Positions 47,807 through 58,060 of a stretch of DNA of 64,000 nt are shown here, in pieces. Source of the DNA: Mytilus galloprovincialis. Lineage: Eukaryota; Mollusca; Bivalvia; Mytilida; Mytilidae. Within the stretch, counting starts at the first letter, position 1; the number at the start of each line of letters is the position of its first letter. The notes below the pieces were generated by a model. The model worked only from the letters and a program-made list of their open reading frames with translations, made no database searches and was not told the origin of the DNA. Position numbers and translations under genes: made by a program. The stretch is taken from NCBI RefSeq assembly GCF_965363235.1, contig NC_134845.1:27654524-27718523 (forward strand), read 5' to 3'.

Positions 47807-48437
47807 CTCATTCAGCTGCTGAGGCGTGTCCAGCAAGCATGTGAAATATCTTTTGCATAATGGTTCATCCATAGGCCTGTGTTCAATCCTCTTTAATGCA
47901 TCTTGTTTAGTGTTGTCCAGTTGCAGAACTTCTTTTTCCATATCTGCCCAAAGAATATCATAGTGTGTCTTTGTAATTTTTCCAGTTGTGTTATGACTAA
48001 AGTTGGCATTCTTATGTTAACGCAATGTACGGATTGCATGGTCTTCTCCTTGTGTCAGGTTACAGCAGTTTAACAAAATGAGACCCGCAAAGGAGATATC
48101 AAGATCAGATATCTGAAAAGATTTTGCTGCATATTTACAGTGACACTGATTACAACATGCTGGATTCTCTGAATACGTAAGGTCCCATTGATAACTATTC
48201 AGAGGAAGGGATCGCTTTTTCACACAATTAACTTGGTCTATACAACAAGAATTTTTAAATCTGAGATGAAATAATGTATGTTTTACTGGCTGACTGTCCA
48301 GAAATGATTGTAGAGATACAAACCCACGGTTTTGGTAATCTCTTTACAGATGGTTTTGGAATATTGGTGTAACTATCTCCAAAAACACAGAACCTATCAC
48401 AAAGTAATGTTGACGGTCTTTCGCATCCATCCTGCAT
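47807..48437 (-). pseudogene. DZIP3-like HEPN-type N-terminal domain with a frameshift and a nonsense codon
   Basis: Read leftwards from 48437, the DNA encodes a Cys-rich start (PSTLLCDRFCVFGDSY), then after a one-base frame change at an A4 run (plus-strand T run 48330-48333) continues VSLQSFLDS, HLRFKNSCC, a Cys/His cluster (ACCNQCHCKY), DLDISFAGLILLNCC and IRTLR. A TAA at 48017-48019 follows, and the same frame then resumes HKNANFSHNTTGK, ILWADMEKEVLQLD and ends at a donor (GAG|GTAAAA, 47807). I recognise this order as the N-terminal domain of a family expanded in mussels, related to the DZIP3-like HEPN domain; the R-x(n)-H region spans the stop. An acceptor-like AG precedes 48431, so the ATG at 48437 is not certain. 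Two independent lesions favour a pseudogene; assembly error at the homopolymer could explain one. Confidence 0.6.
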
Positions 48438-48440
48438 TAT

Positions 48441-49195
48441 ACGAAAAGTAACAAATACAACTGTTATAAGTTACTGCTAAAAAAGAAAATGATTTTAAAA
48501 ATCTTACAAACCACTAGATTTGTTTCAAGCAATTTGGTTTGGATTAATGAAATACCTTCAGTTATTGCAAACACTTAATGAAATGATATTATAATAGTGA
48601 AACGTGTTAAAATTTCCAGGCAAAAGCATTAATAGATGGATTGGGCAAACATTTAGTTTCTTAATGATGTCTTTTGTATTTTTGTGATTTTACTTTTTTG
48701 AATCATATATGTCTAATGATCAATAAGCTTAACTTGAAAATGTCAACTTTGAAAAACAAAACCTTATAGACTTTTAGTCATCTGGTCAAGTTCGCATGAT
48801 GAATAGATTGAAATTTTGGTTTTGTTTTGGACAATATATGTTGAGCCATACACCAAATTTGTATAAATCACCAGACATCATTAGTGGATGGTAGCCAAGG
48901 TGCCAGCCACATATAATTGACTCGGATTTTGAAATGTATTTTTTTTATTTACATCAACTGTCTGCAAACTTGTATCTAGCCTTATTAACAAATTACAGTA
49001 AAAAACGGACCAATCTAATAATCATGTTTCTTTTACTTCAAAGAATTGAAATCACAGCCTGACTTATGAACACATTGACCTTCTGTTATTTTGTTGGTTA
49101 TACAATGTTGTATTGCTGTGGGATAATTGGTAATTGAAGGTTCGTCATCAACATAGGCATTTTACCCTCCTGAAAAACTGTTTTCGGTTCAGCGA
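48441..49195. other. Flank upstream of the HEPN-type gene, nothing recognised
   Basis: AT-rich. The missing first exon, if the acceptor at 48432 is used, would be expected here or further right but was not seen. Confidence 0.35.
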
Positions 49196-49199
49196 AAAA

Positions 49200-49285
49200 A
49201 CGGTATGAGCGTCACTGATGAGTCTTATGTAGACGAAACGCGCGTCTGGCGTACTAAATTATAATCCTGGTACCTTTGATAACTT
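49200..49285 (+). repeat. Family C repeat with complete hammerhead-like core
   Basis: GAGCGTCACTGATGAGTC; CTGATGA at 49215-49221, GTC...GAC stem, GAAA at 49235-49238, ACGC...GCGT stem, TACTAAATTATAATCCTGG and TACCTTTGATAAC. It lies about 400 bases before a Penelope-like fragment. Confidence 0.75.
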
Positions 49286-49689
49286 TTTTTTTCCGACCTT
49301 GATATGAATGAAATAAATATTAGGTTGCTGTCTCATTGAATGTGATAATCTATCACTCTTGCTATTCATATCATCATATTTTTTATTTTATTTTTTTGCT
49401 TACAAGAATTTGAAAAAGCAAAATAAATAGAATAACATAAATAAAAATAAATAATAAATAATTATTTTATAAAAGTGTCACATAACATAAATCGTTGATT
49501 AAATATCTAAAGAATTTTGATTTTTTTTTCATCACGCAAATAATTAAAAATAAACCATAAAACTTTCTTATTTTAAAATCATTCTTAAATAACGTGTGAA
49601 CTGAAAGATATTTTCACTTAAATATACAAAGGGTTTTCCTATATTGAGATTGTTGTCATTAGCCGTTGTGTTTTCGTGAATTGACTGTA

Positions 49690-50300
49690 TTATACGTCAT
49701 TTGACTTTACTTTCCGCTATATAGATGATGTTTTCTCACTAAACAATTCAATATTTAGTGACTATGTTGAACGCATCTATCTTATCGAACAGAGATAAAA
49801 GATACAACAGATACAGTTAAGTCTGTCTCATTTCTTGACTTACATCTAGAAATTGACAATGAGCCTTGAAGGTCGGTTGAAAACAAAAATTTACGTCAAA
49901 AGAGATGATTTCAGCTTCCCAATTGTGAACTTTCCATTTTTATGTAGCAACATTCTAGCAGCATCTACAAATGGAGTATATATCTCCCAATTGATACCAT
50001 ATTCCCGAGTTTGTATGTCTTATCATGATTTCCTTGATAGAAGGTTGCTGCTTACAAGGAAGCTATAACACCAAGGATCCAAATGGTAAAGTTGAAATCA
50101 TCCCTTTGTGAATTTTACGGACGCCATCACTAGTTGGTTTCCTTTTTTGGGATTACGTTTCACAGATGATATCGAATATGTTCCTGTCGTCGTAGCTACA
50201 ATCACCTTCCCTTTTCGTGAATGTGACCTACCGAATTATACTATTTATCGGGACTGTCCCTTTTGTATCTTTCGACCCTCTTTGATCTCTATTGGATATT
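49690..50300 (+). mobile_element. Penelope-like RT fragment, broken
   Basis: Starts just before the motif C region (FRYIDDVFSLNNS at about 49708) and continues through RIYLIE, LDLHLEIDNE, KRDDFSFPIVNFPF and GVYISQLIPYS, matching 55870-56345 closely but with a TAA after the ELE-equivalent region, a small insertion before the LKTKIYVKR block and a stop after LLLTRKL. The tail overlaps the TNDIEYVP-like block at 50160-50190. No motif A or B is present, so it is a 5'-truncated dead copy. Confidence 0.7.
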
Positions 50301-51755
50301 GGTATCTTTTGTAATCCTACACCTCTTGATTTTGAAAACATATTAATGGTTTCAACATTTGAAAATTTAGAAATCATGGCACCTTACTAGCACGGTTGAA
50401 CAGATGATCAAGTATGTACGATATTTGGGGTCATACTGGTCACAAATTCAAATGAATTTCATAATTTCTCTAATTTCCATTCTTATCAAATATGTGTTAT
50501 TCTATAAACCATTGTTACTTTCGTTAAACATATCTGTTCGTAGGTTGTGTAGTTGTTAAAGGGGTGAAAATCCAGTAAAAAGGTTAGATTAAGCAATATC
50601 TTTACTTTTGCAGTGGTATCTATAGAGGAATCTCCTATGTTGGTCATTAAGCTTAAACTAATATTTACCTTTGACGAAAGCTACCTTTTAAAGTTGAAAA
50701 AATGAAAGTGAAAATGACTTCAAACACTTCCTTATTTTCTGCAAAAATGCGTCTATAGAGCCAAAAATGTGCCTACTTTGTCTTTAAACTCCCCAATTTG
50801 AACCATGAATACAATCGTAAGTTTACCAATTTATATATATTTACGTGCTTAAAAATTAAAATATTATTTTTACTCGTAAATAACCCTTTGTGTGATATTA
50901 TCTCTGTATTTACAGTTCATCCTGTTTTTATCTGTTAAAAATAACCATCTATATACAATATTAGATAACCACCGAGTATCATCAGTACACCGGTTATAGG
51001 TACTAATCAAGCGGGGATGATCGATTTTGACCTTACACGGTAATGAAAATCTTTGATTTGCTTTATCAATATTCAATGTACATTTCTCAACATTTGAAAT
51101 TCCTGCTTCCAAATAATTTTCGCATCCATTTTTTCCTATTCATAAAACAACTTTGGTATTCTAATAAGAACAATTAACTTGTACATGCGCAAATAGTTGT
51201 GAATGTCAACACCAACTTTCAATTTCGATACAGTTGTTGAGACATTTACATGTTTTATCTGAAAGAACCCTTTTACAGGGCAAACGTAATAGTTATCTAT
51301 CATAAACCTACCTGTGATTACTCATTCCTTGAAACTTTTTGGGTAATAAACGAGTATAAAAATAAAGTTTTTATGTACGGTGTACAACAACTTAACTATG
51401 CACCGTACATATGGATTTATGTGGTCAGCTAAACACCGTACACAACGCTTTTCAAGGGATAAATTATCGAAAAAAAAAAACATATGTATGAAAGATTTCA
51501 ATGACAATTATTGAAACAGCTATATATACTTATTACACACACATTGACCTTCACTCAGAAAAAGAGTTGCAATGATATAGAATTATATCGGATTAGACGA
51601 GGGCCAACTTCTTTGACAAGTATTTGTACATGCTTTTACGATGTTTTAGTAATCCCTCTTGTTTTGGGAAATTAATGAGACATCTCTAATCATCAACCTA
51701 CGACCAAATCATTTCTTAAAACAGCAATTATGATAGTACACATTGATATTACCTT
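50301..51755. other. Intergenic, nothing recognised
   Basis: AT-rich, with short frames only. CACCGTACA motifs occur on both strands near 51375-51440 (GTACGGTGTACAAC, CACCGTACATATG, CACCGTACACAACG), giving a small local hairpin potential. Confidence 0.35.
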
Positions 51756-51828
51756 CTTGTTCTTGTTCTTCTGGTTCTTCTTGTTCTTGTTCTTCTTGTT
51801 GTTGTTCTTGTTCTTCTTGTTCTTCAGG
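51756..51828 (+). repeat. TTCTTG microsatellite
   Basis: About twelve units of TTCTTG/TTCTGG/TTGTTG. Read on the minus strand it would be Gln/Glu-rich, but no exon signals surround it. Confidence 0.8.
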
Positions 51829-52349
51829 AAGTCAACCCTATCTCCAGGGTCACCGCATTAAATTTTTTTGTCTATTTTTAAAATTGCGTTATTTATTTAG
51901 TTTATATGTACTATAATGCTTGTTATATGTTACTTTCCCACGACTGAGTGACAGCCACTTGCAAGTTAAGCACCGAAATCTAACTGATTGTTCATACCGT
52001 GTAAGACCAAAATCGCTCACGCCCGCTTGGTAAGTACCTATATCCCTGTACGATGATATACGATGAACAAAAACTAGACACAGTTTAGTAATATTTTCGC
52101 TTATCTACGAAAGAGCGCTCATCTTGCCTACAAAACATTTTTCCAAAGAATTCAAATCATACTGCCTATTTAAATATTATTTAGTGGGTTGTGATTTATG
52201 CATTTTGTGAAAATGTCAAAATTGGCTCGATTTTTTGCAATTTTACCATGTTATTGATTTAATGATATATTTTGAATAAAGGCAACAGTAGTATACCACT
52301 GTTCAATAGTCATATATCGAGTAAGCGAAAACAAATCCTGGTCAAAAAC
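51829..52349. other. Intergenic, nothing recognised
   Basis: A stretch at 51935-52040 has short matches to 5S rRNA wording (AAGTTAAGCACCG, CTTGGTAAGTAC), but the order and spacing do not fit; see the rejected list. Confidence 0.3.
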
Positions 52350-52545
52350 CAAAGCGAGGTTAACACATCAACCACAACAGGAAAATAGTGGAACAACAGA
52401 AACACTGAACTGCTTCAAAATCAAACGCCAGCATATATAAAAACGGTATATTTAATAGCAACTGCCGTATTCCTGACTTGATACAGAATATTTTAAGAAT
52501 ATTTTAAGAAACATGGTGGGTTGAACCTGGTTGTATGGCTAGCCG
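52350..52545 (+). repeat. Family A-related repeat
   Basis: AACAGAAACACTGAACTGCT, ATTCCTGACTTGATACAGAA, ATGGTGGGTTGAACCTGGTT. A direct duplicate ATATTTTAAGA is visible at 52488-52510. Confidence 0.55.
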
Positions 52546-53369
52546 GTATATTAGCAAATTACAACATGTAAACCCTAGAATGACAACGTATACACGTCCA
52601 TTAATTTACGACAGTTCATCAGTACACCACAATAGAATTATAACCTGTGTGTCACACGAATGTATCAACGCCATATAATATATTTGACTTAACTGCAATA
52701 TTCTGTTAACATTCCAATCTGCAAATAAGAAATAAGCGGAAAATTGTCAGGGTGCTGTAAATGAATTTGTTAAAAAAAAAATCTTAATGAGTTGCTTTCC
52801 TTTAATTCTAAAATATTTAAATTTTAATTACAATAACTCTATAACTCTTGGTTATCAACAACAACAACTCGTCCTTATACCATGCATTATGTAACAATCA
52901 ATTTTGCAATATCACAGACACTTTTCTTCATAAAGCATAAGGAAAACCTTAAATATGAAATGTTGGTTGTTTCGCATGCACATGAAAAATAGTCAGTATG
53001 TTTGAAAATGAAACACGTGGGAAAAAGGCAAGGAATCGAGCAATATCTTGAAAATATGTGAGGAGAAATAATTTGTGGTAGTACACCAATGTTCATAACA
53101 TCCAGATCTAACTACCGCCACTTTAAACAACATGGTCAGATTGTCCATAGCTGATCATTTTGAACAATTTAAGTTGATAGCCTATTTCACTATTTCACGA
53201 CCAGAATACTACATCACACGCAAGGATACGTTACCATTATTATATCAAAACATGGCTTGTTTAAAGGTAAGTTGACACAAGTTTATGCAACTAAAAATTA
53301 CATCTTTGGAAAAGTGCACTGTACTCCACTGTACTTCTGCCTACTTTTTGCCATCCATTGGTATGGATA

Positions 53370-53620
53370 CAAGGAAAATATCAAAGCACGAGTTCCAGTG
53401 TTCAAGTGAAAATCACCCTTTAACAAATTTCGCAGACACCATCACTAATGTAACCTACCGAAATAGACTTACCACCGGGTCTGTATTAACATGAATAACA
53501 GGACATCTGAGATAACCACAGGTTTTGGTGGGATTTGTGTTGCTCAGTCTTCGTTTTTTCTATGTTGTGTTTTGTGTGATGATTTTGTCTTTTCGTCGTT
53601 TATCATTTCACTAATGGACA
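53370..53620 (+). mobile_element. Penelope-like element 3' end fragment
   Basis: Matches the C-terminal codons (NVTYRNRLTTG) and the beginning of the 3' tail of the 54-56.7 kb copy (GGTTTTGGTGGGATTTGTG, TGTTGTGTTTTGTGTGATG). It is followed 70 bases later by a copy of the hammerhead-like repeat and then by the larger element. Confidence 0.6.
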
Positions 53621-53689
53621 GATGCATAGTCATGGGGATTCTTATATACTAAATTATGTTGACCTGCAGAGTAAACATAGCTACCAAAA

Positions 53690-53800
53690 ACTTGTTTGGC
53701 TTTCTAACTATTTAGATCTGAGCGTCACTGATGAGTCTTATGTAGACGAAAGGCACGTCTGGTGTATCAAATTATAAGCCTGGTACCTTCAATAACCACT
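53690..53800 (+). repeat. Family C repeat, core string kept, stem III weakened
   Basis: GAGCGTCACTGATGAGTC, GTAGACGAAAGGCACGTC; CTGATGA at 53728-53734 and GAAA at 53748-53751, but the following stem has changed (AGGC/GTGT). It lies about 270 bases upstream of the large Penelope-like element. Confidence 0.7.
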
Positions 53801-54069
53801 AACGGTTATTTAAAGGAGATGTGACATTATTATTTTTTTAAATCTCTTACTGGCAATGTCCATTGATGATTTCCAAACTTTTGATTTTGCATTATTTTAT
53901 CAGTTTTGTTTACTCCAGTTTCAGTTTCTATATACTATCAGCTTTTAAGATATATGCCTAAAAGGCAAAAAATACAATAAGGACAATAACTTCTATAAAG
54001 TGTCCATTTCATCGACCACGTTTGCAAATCTTGTAATGATGATAATTTTAGCTGTTTAAAGTATCTTCT

Positions 54070-56690
54070 TTTCTTATATAGATTTCAATATAATACTCTT
54101 GAGTCATAATTGTGGCAATAAATCTTTTAAGAGGACTACTGGATTAGACAATTGGGAACTGCGACACCATATGGTTGCAAGGACAAAATTGATGGTATAG
54201 GTATTCTATCTAGCCCTTCGTGTAGCACTGTGAATGTGATGAATATTTTCAACTCTACTCCTCGACGTAGACGCAATCATGGTCATCGTCATTATACATC
54301 ACCTACTCTGCATGATGTCTCTATTAATGACTTGCTGCCATTTATACAAAAGCCGTTAGGTATTCATCACATTCGCACGAAACTTTTATTCATTACCCCT
54401 TTCTAAACTTCATTCTCTGTTCAATTTATGTTTGAAAACCACTGTTACAAACCCTCATTCAAACCAATACAAAATTACAGCTATAATTTCGGATATTGCA
54501 AGTCACAGACTTTTCAAGCCAGTCCGCATTGGAAAAGATGAAAAAGAGAAAAGATCTTTCCTTAATCTTTCCTTTGCCAACAAAGGTTTGGATGGCGTCA
54601 ATTTAGGCAATATCCTTCATCATATTAAAATTAGTTCAATCGAAAATACTTCCATATTTCAAAGATCAGTCTGTACCAATCATTTCTTATACCTATACCA
54701 AACATATTGCAACTAAAATTTTCAATTACAAACAGGTTTTGTAGGATCTCAATATTGACGTCTTCAAGTCTAAACCGCCTAATTGCACTTGTGCTAGTTC
54801 CCAATTCACATATAATCCGGTTGGCCACGTTATTACCGGTGATCTCAACATTGTTAATAACACTTCTCTACGAAATGTGTTATCAAAAGGTCCGAAATAT
54901 CGTGAGCCTAAATCCATCAATTGGAATACAACTTTAAAATTTTGATGGATTCAGTCGAGGATTATGCCAGGCAATGGGCTAAGCGCGAGAAGGAAGACGT
55001 AGACACTCTTTCAGAATGGATTAAGGCAGTGAGGTCGTTGATACAAATCAGAATGGGTCTATCAATGCCCATGCTACGTCAATCTTTAAAGACCCAAATG
55101 TTGCAAAACACTTGGGAACTCAACATATGCCCTAACGACACTTATCAAAGAGGAAATCCTTGATAATCATAGGTCTCTTATATGTTCCTTTTGGAATTTC
55201 AACCAAAGATGAAGAACTGAATCTTCCATCACTGTATTGGATACCTAAACTACATAAGTGTCCTTAAAAACAACGGTATATTGCTGGGTCTTCCAAGTGC
55301 CCCACGAAACCTCTTTCTAAATTATTAACATTTATTTTATCAGCAATCAAAGACGGGCTTCAAAGTTATTGTGAAACTGCCTATTCTAGAGTTGGCGTGA
55401 ATCAGATGTGATTACTTAAAATTTCCAAAGATCTTTTAGAGTACATACAATCTAACTCTCTTTCATCTTGTAATAGTATTAAAACATTTGACTTTTCTAC
55501 ACTTTACACAAGTATTCCACAATCCAAACTAAAAGACAAATTGAAAGAGTTGGTATTGCTTTGTTTCATAAAAAAAAATGGCCAACGTAGATACAAGTTT
55601 CTTGTCTTAGGGAGGGATAAATCCTACTTTGTAAAGGATCACGCTGATTCAAACAAAAAATTATCTGAAACAGACATTATCAAGATGCTTGATTTCTTGA
55701 TTGACAAAATATTTGTTACGTTCGGAGGACGTGTTTTTCAACAGACTGTTGGTATTCCAATGGGGACAAATTGTGGCCCTCTTCTTGCCGACTTGTTTCT
55801 TTATTATTATGAGGTTGACTTCATACAGGAACTTCTTATGAAGAAAGAAAAGAAGTTATCGATATCCTTTAACTCTACTTTCCGTTATATAGATGATGTT
55901 CTTTCACTAAATAATTCAAAATTTAGTGACTATGTGGAACGCATCTATCCCATCGAACTAGAGGTAAAGGATACTACCGATATGGTCAAGTCGGTCGCAT
56001 ATATTGACTTACATCTAGAAATTGACAACGAGGGTCGGTTGAAAATAAAACTTTACGACAAAAGAGATGATTTCAGCTTCCCAATTGTGAACTTTCCATT
56101 TCTAAGTAGCAACATTCCAGCAGCACCTGCATACGGGGTATATATCTCACAATTGATACGATATTCCCTTGCTTGCATTTCCTATCATGATTTTCTTGAT
56201 AGAGGGTTGCTGCTCACAAGGAAGCTATTTAACCAATCATCCCTTCGTTTCACAAATGATATTGGATATGTTCCTTACGTTGCAACTACAATCCCCTTAC
56301 CTGTCATGAATGTGACCTACCGAATTAGACTATTTACCGGATGTGTAATCACATAAGAGCACAACGGGTGCCACATGTGGATCAGGATCTGATTACCCTT
56401 CCGGAGCACCTGAGATCACCCCTAGTTTTTGGTGGGGTTCGTGTTGTTTGCTCTTTAGTTTTCTATTTTGTGTCATGTGTACTATTGTTTGCCTGTTTGT
56501 CTTTTTCATTTTAGCTTTGGCGTTGTCAGTTTATTTTCGATTTATGAATTTGACTGTCCCTCATTTTAAGGAGTGCATTGACGATTTCTGTCATATTGGC
56601 CCAATTGTAGACATTGTGTTGCTGATAATTTTTACTGCATACCATATTTTGTCTATTATTGATAGCAATGAAATATGATGGATCTGGACA
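54070..56690 (+). mobile_element. Penelope-like retroelement, degraded, largest copy
   Basis: A nearly full-length but broken retroelement. The 5' part (54070-55165) has recognisable pieces in shifting frames: RTTGLDNWEL, CTCASSQFTYNPVGHVITG, EDYARQWAKREKED. From about 55200 a fingers/palm region appears (LPSLYWIPKLHK, QRYIAGS), interrupted by a TAA after KHKCP and a TGA at a position where relatives have Trp (about 55408). The reverse-transcriptase core follows as an open frame (55541-56356). The 3' non-coding tail (56357-56690) is the same tail seen at 46460-46690 and 53480-53620. Assignment to Penelope-like elements is by resemblance to mussel copies I know; the GIY-YIG endonuclease was not seen. 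Confidence 0.7.
55541..56356 (+). pseudogene. Reverse-transcriptase core of the Penelope-like element
   Basis: Open frame of 271 codons within a broken element. Motif A (FDFSTLYT) lies just upstream in the same frame at about 55488-55511, motif B reads GIPMGTNCGPLLADLFL (about residues 71-87), and motif C is YIDD (about residue 116), the catalytic aspartates of reverse transcriptases. Conserved downstream blocks follow: LDLHLEIDNEG-like, KLYDKRDDFSFP and AYGVYISQLIRYS. The C-terminus departs from intact relatives after RGLLLTRKL, where about 40-60 residues are lost. Upstream stops mean the intact polyprotein is not encoded here. The YIDD core itself is unbroken, so decay is recent or partial. 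Confidence 0.75.
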
Positions 56691-57218
56691 TTCTAAGTTT
56701 TTCTATATAATCATATAATTTGTATTGTCACCTATTTTCAAGATAGTATACAATTGGTTGTATTTTACCCCCATGTTTTAATTTCGGTCATCATGGTGAG
56801 GTATTTTTGGGGTTTTTTTTTGCAAGTGGAACCATCAATTGATTATATAAGGAAGATTTGTCAGATCATTAGCAAAAAATATAGGCACCTGACTTTAGTA
56901 ACATTTGGACCAAACTGAGAAAATGCACATATGTTTACTAAAAATATTTTTTAAGTAAACATAAATGATCCTGTTTATTTGAGTTTTTATTAGGTTCTAC
57001 CTTTTGCCATTTCTCAAAATGTCTTTTGTTGGTCAAGGACTATGTTCAATTTCCCCACTTTATTAAATTTACTGTCATCTGATAACAAACTAAACCAAAA
57101 TTTCAATATCTTCTTCCCATTTGATGCTGCAAATAATAAATTTGTTAAAAAAATGGCAAAATGGGTTGTCTCCTTTTGACATTAAAATATTATTTTATTT
57201 TTTTACCTCTGGGCAAAT

Positions 57219-57403
57219 AGTTATCAAAGGTGACAGGCTAATAATTGTTACGCAATAAGCCTGGTTCGTCATCAGTGACCCTCAGATTTAAATAGTTAGA
57301 AAGCCAAACAAGTATAGAGTTTAAGAGCATTGAGGACCAAAAAATCCAATAAGTTGTGCCAAATATGGCTACTGTCATCTATGCTTGGGATAAGAAAATC
57401 CTA
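57219..57403 (-). repeat. Family C repeat with the core deleted
   Basis: Minus strand reads GGTCACTGATGACGAACCAG: the stem II and GAAA segment is collapsed. The outer parts (GCCTGGTTCG..., AGCATTGAGGACCAAAAAAT) belong to family C. Lies just downstream of the large Penelope-like element. Confidence 0.65.
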
Positions 57404-57954
57404 TGTATATCATATTATTTTAAAATACTTTTGCAAACTTTTGTAATCCTAATCTGCATACTTTGATAAATAGTGAACATGTAGAGGACACACATTGATT
57501 TAAGATCATCAATATTCTGAAGTCTTCATCAGGGTATCCGTTAATGTTAACCCAAGAAACAAGACATCATTCAATATGAACTTTAATAATGTAAACTCCA
57601 TTTAAAAATAAAATCTATGAAAAGCACCATAATAAAACAGTTGAAGGCTCTAACAATGAACTAAAATAAACAAATAAAGGCATACATATATATATATATA
57701 TATAGACATAAGGTAATAATGCTGAGTGATAATGAATTAGCAACATTAACATGTTCATAAAATATACAACTGTCAAATAGTGTAATTAATGAGGGCATTG
57801 CAACTTCATTCATATGTTTAAATTGAGGTTTCATATTCGAATGTGATGTGTTACAAAAGGCAGACAAATGGTTGCAGAAAATTCCACATGTGCCATACTG
57901 ATAGAGAAAGATGAACAAGAAAGTTTTATACTTTGTTGTGCTATATAGATATAA

Positions 57955-58060
57955 GAAGATGTGGTATAAGTGTTAATGAGACAACTCTCCATCCAAGCCA
58001 CAACTTGGAAATGGAAAGACCTTCAGCAATTATCTAACAAATGTCAAAATAAAAAATATT
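57955..58060 (-). repeat. Mussel dispersed repeat, family B terminal piece
   Basis: AGAAGATGTGGTATAAGTGT, AATGAGACAACTCTCCATCC in inverse orientation to 21690-21750. Confidence 0.65.

Noticed and set aside
51935..52040. Possible 5S rRNA
   Set aside because: Short matches (AAGTTAAGCACCG, CTTGGTAAGTAC) are present, but the conserved blocks are not at 5S spacing and no internal promoter boxes line up.
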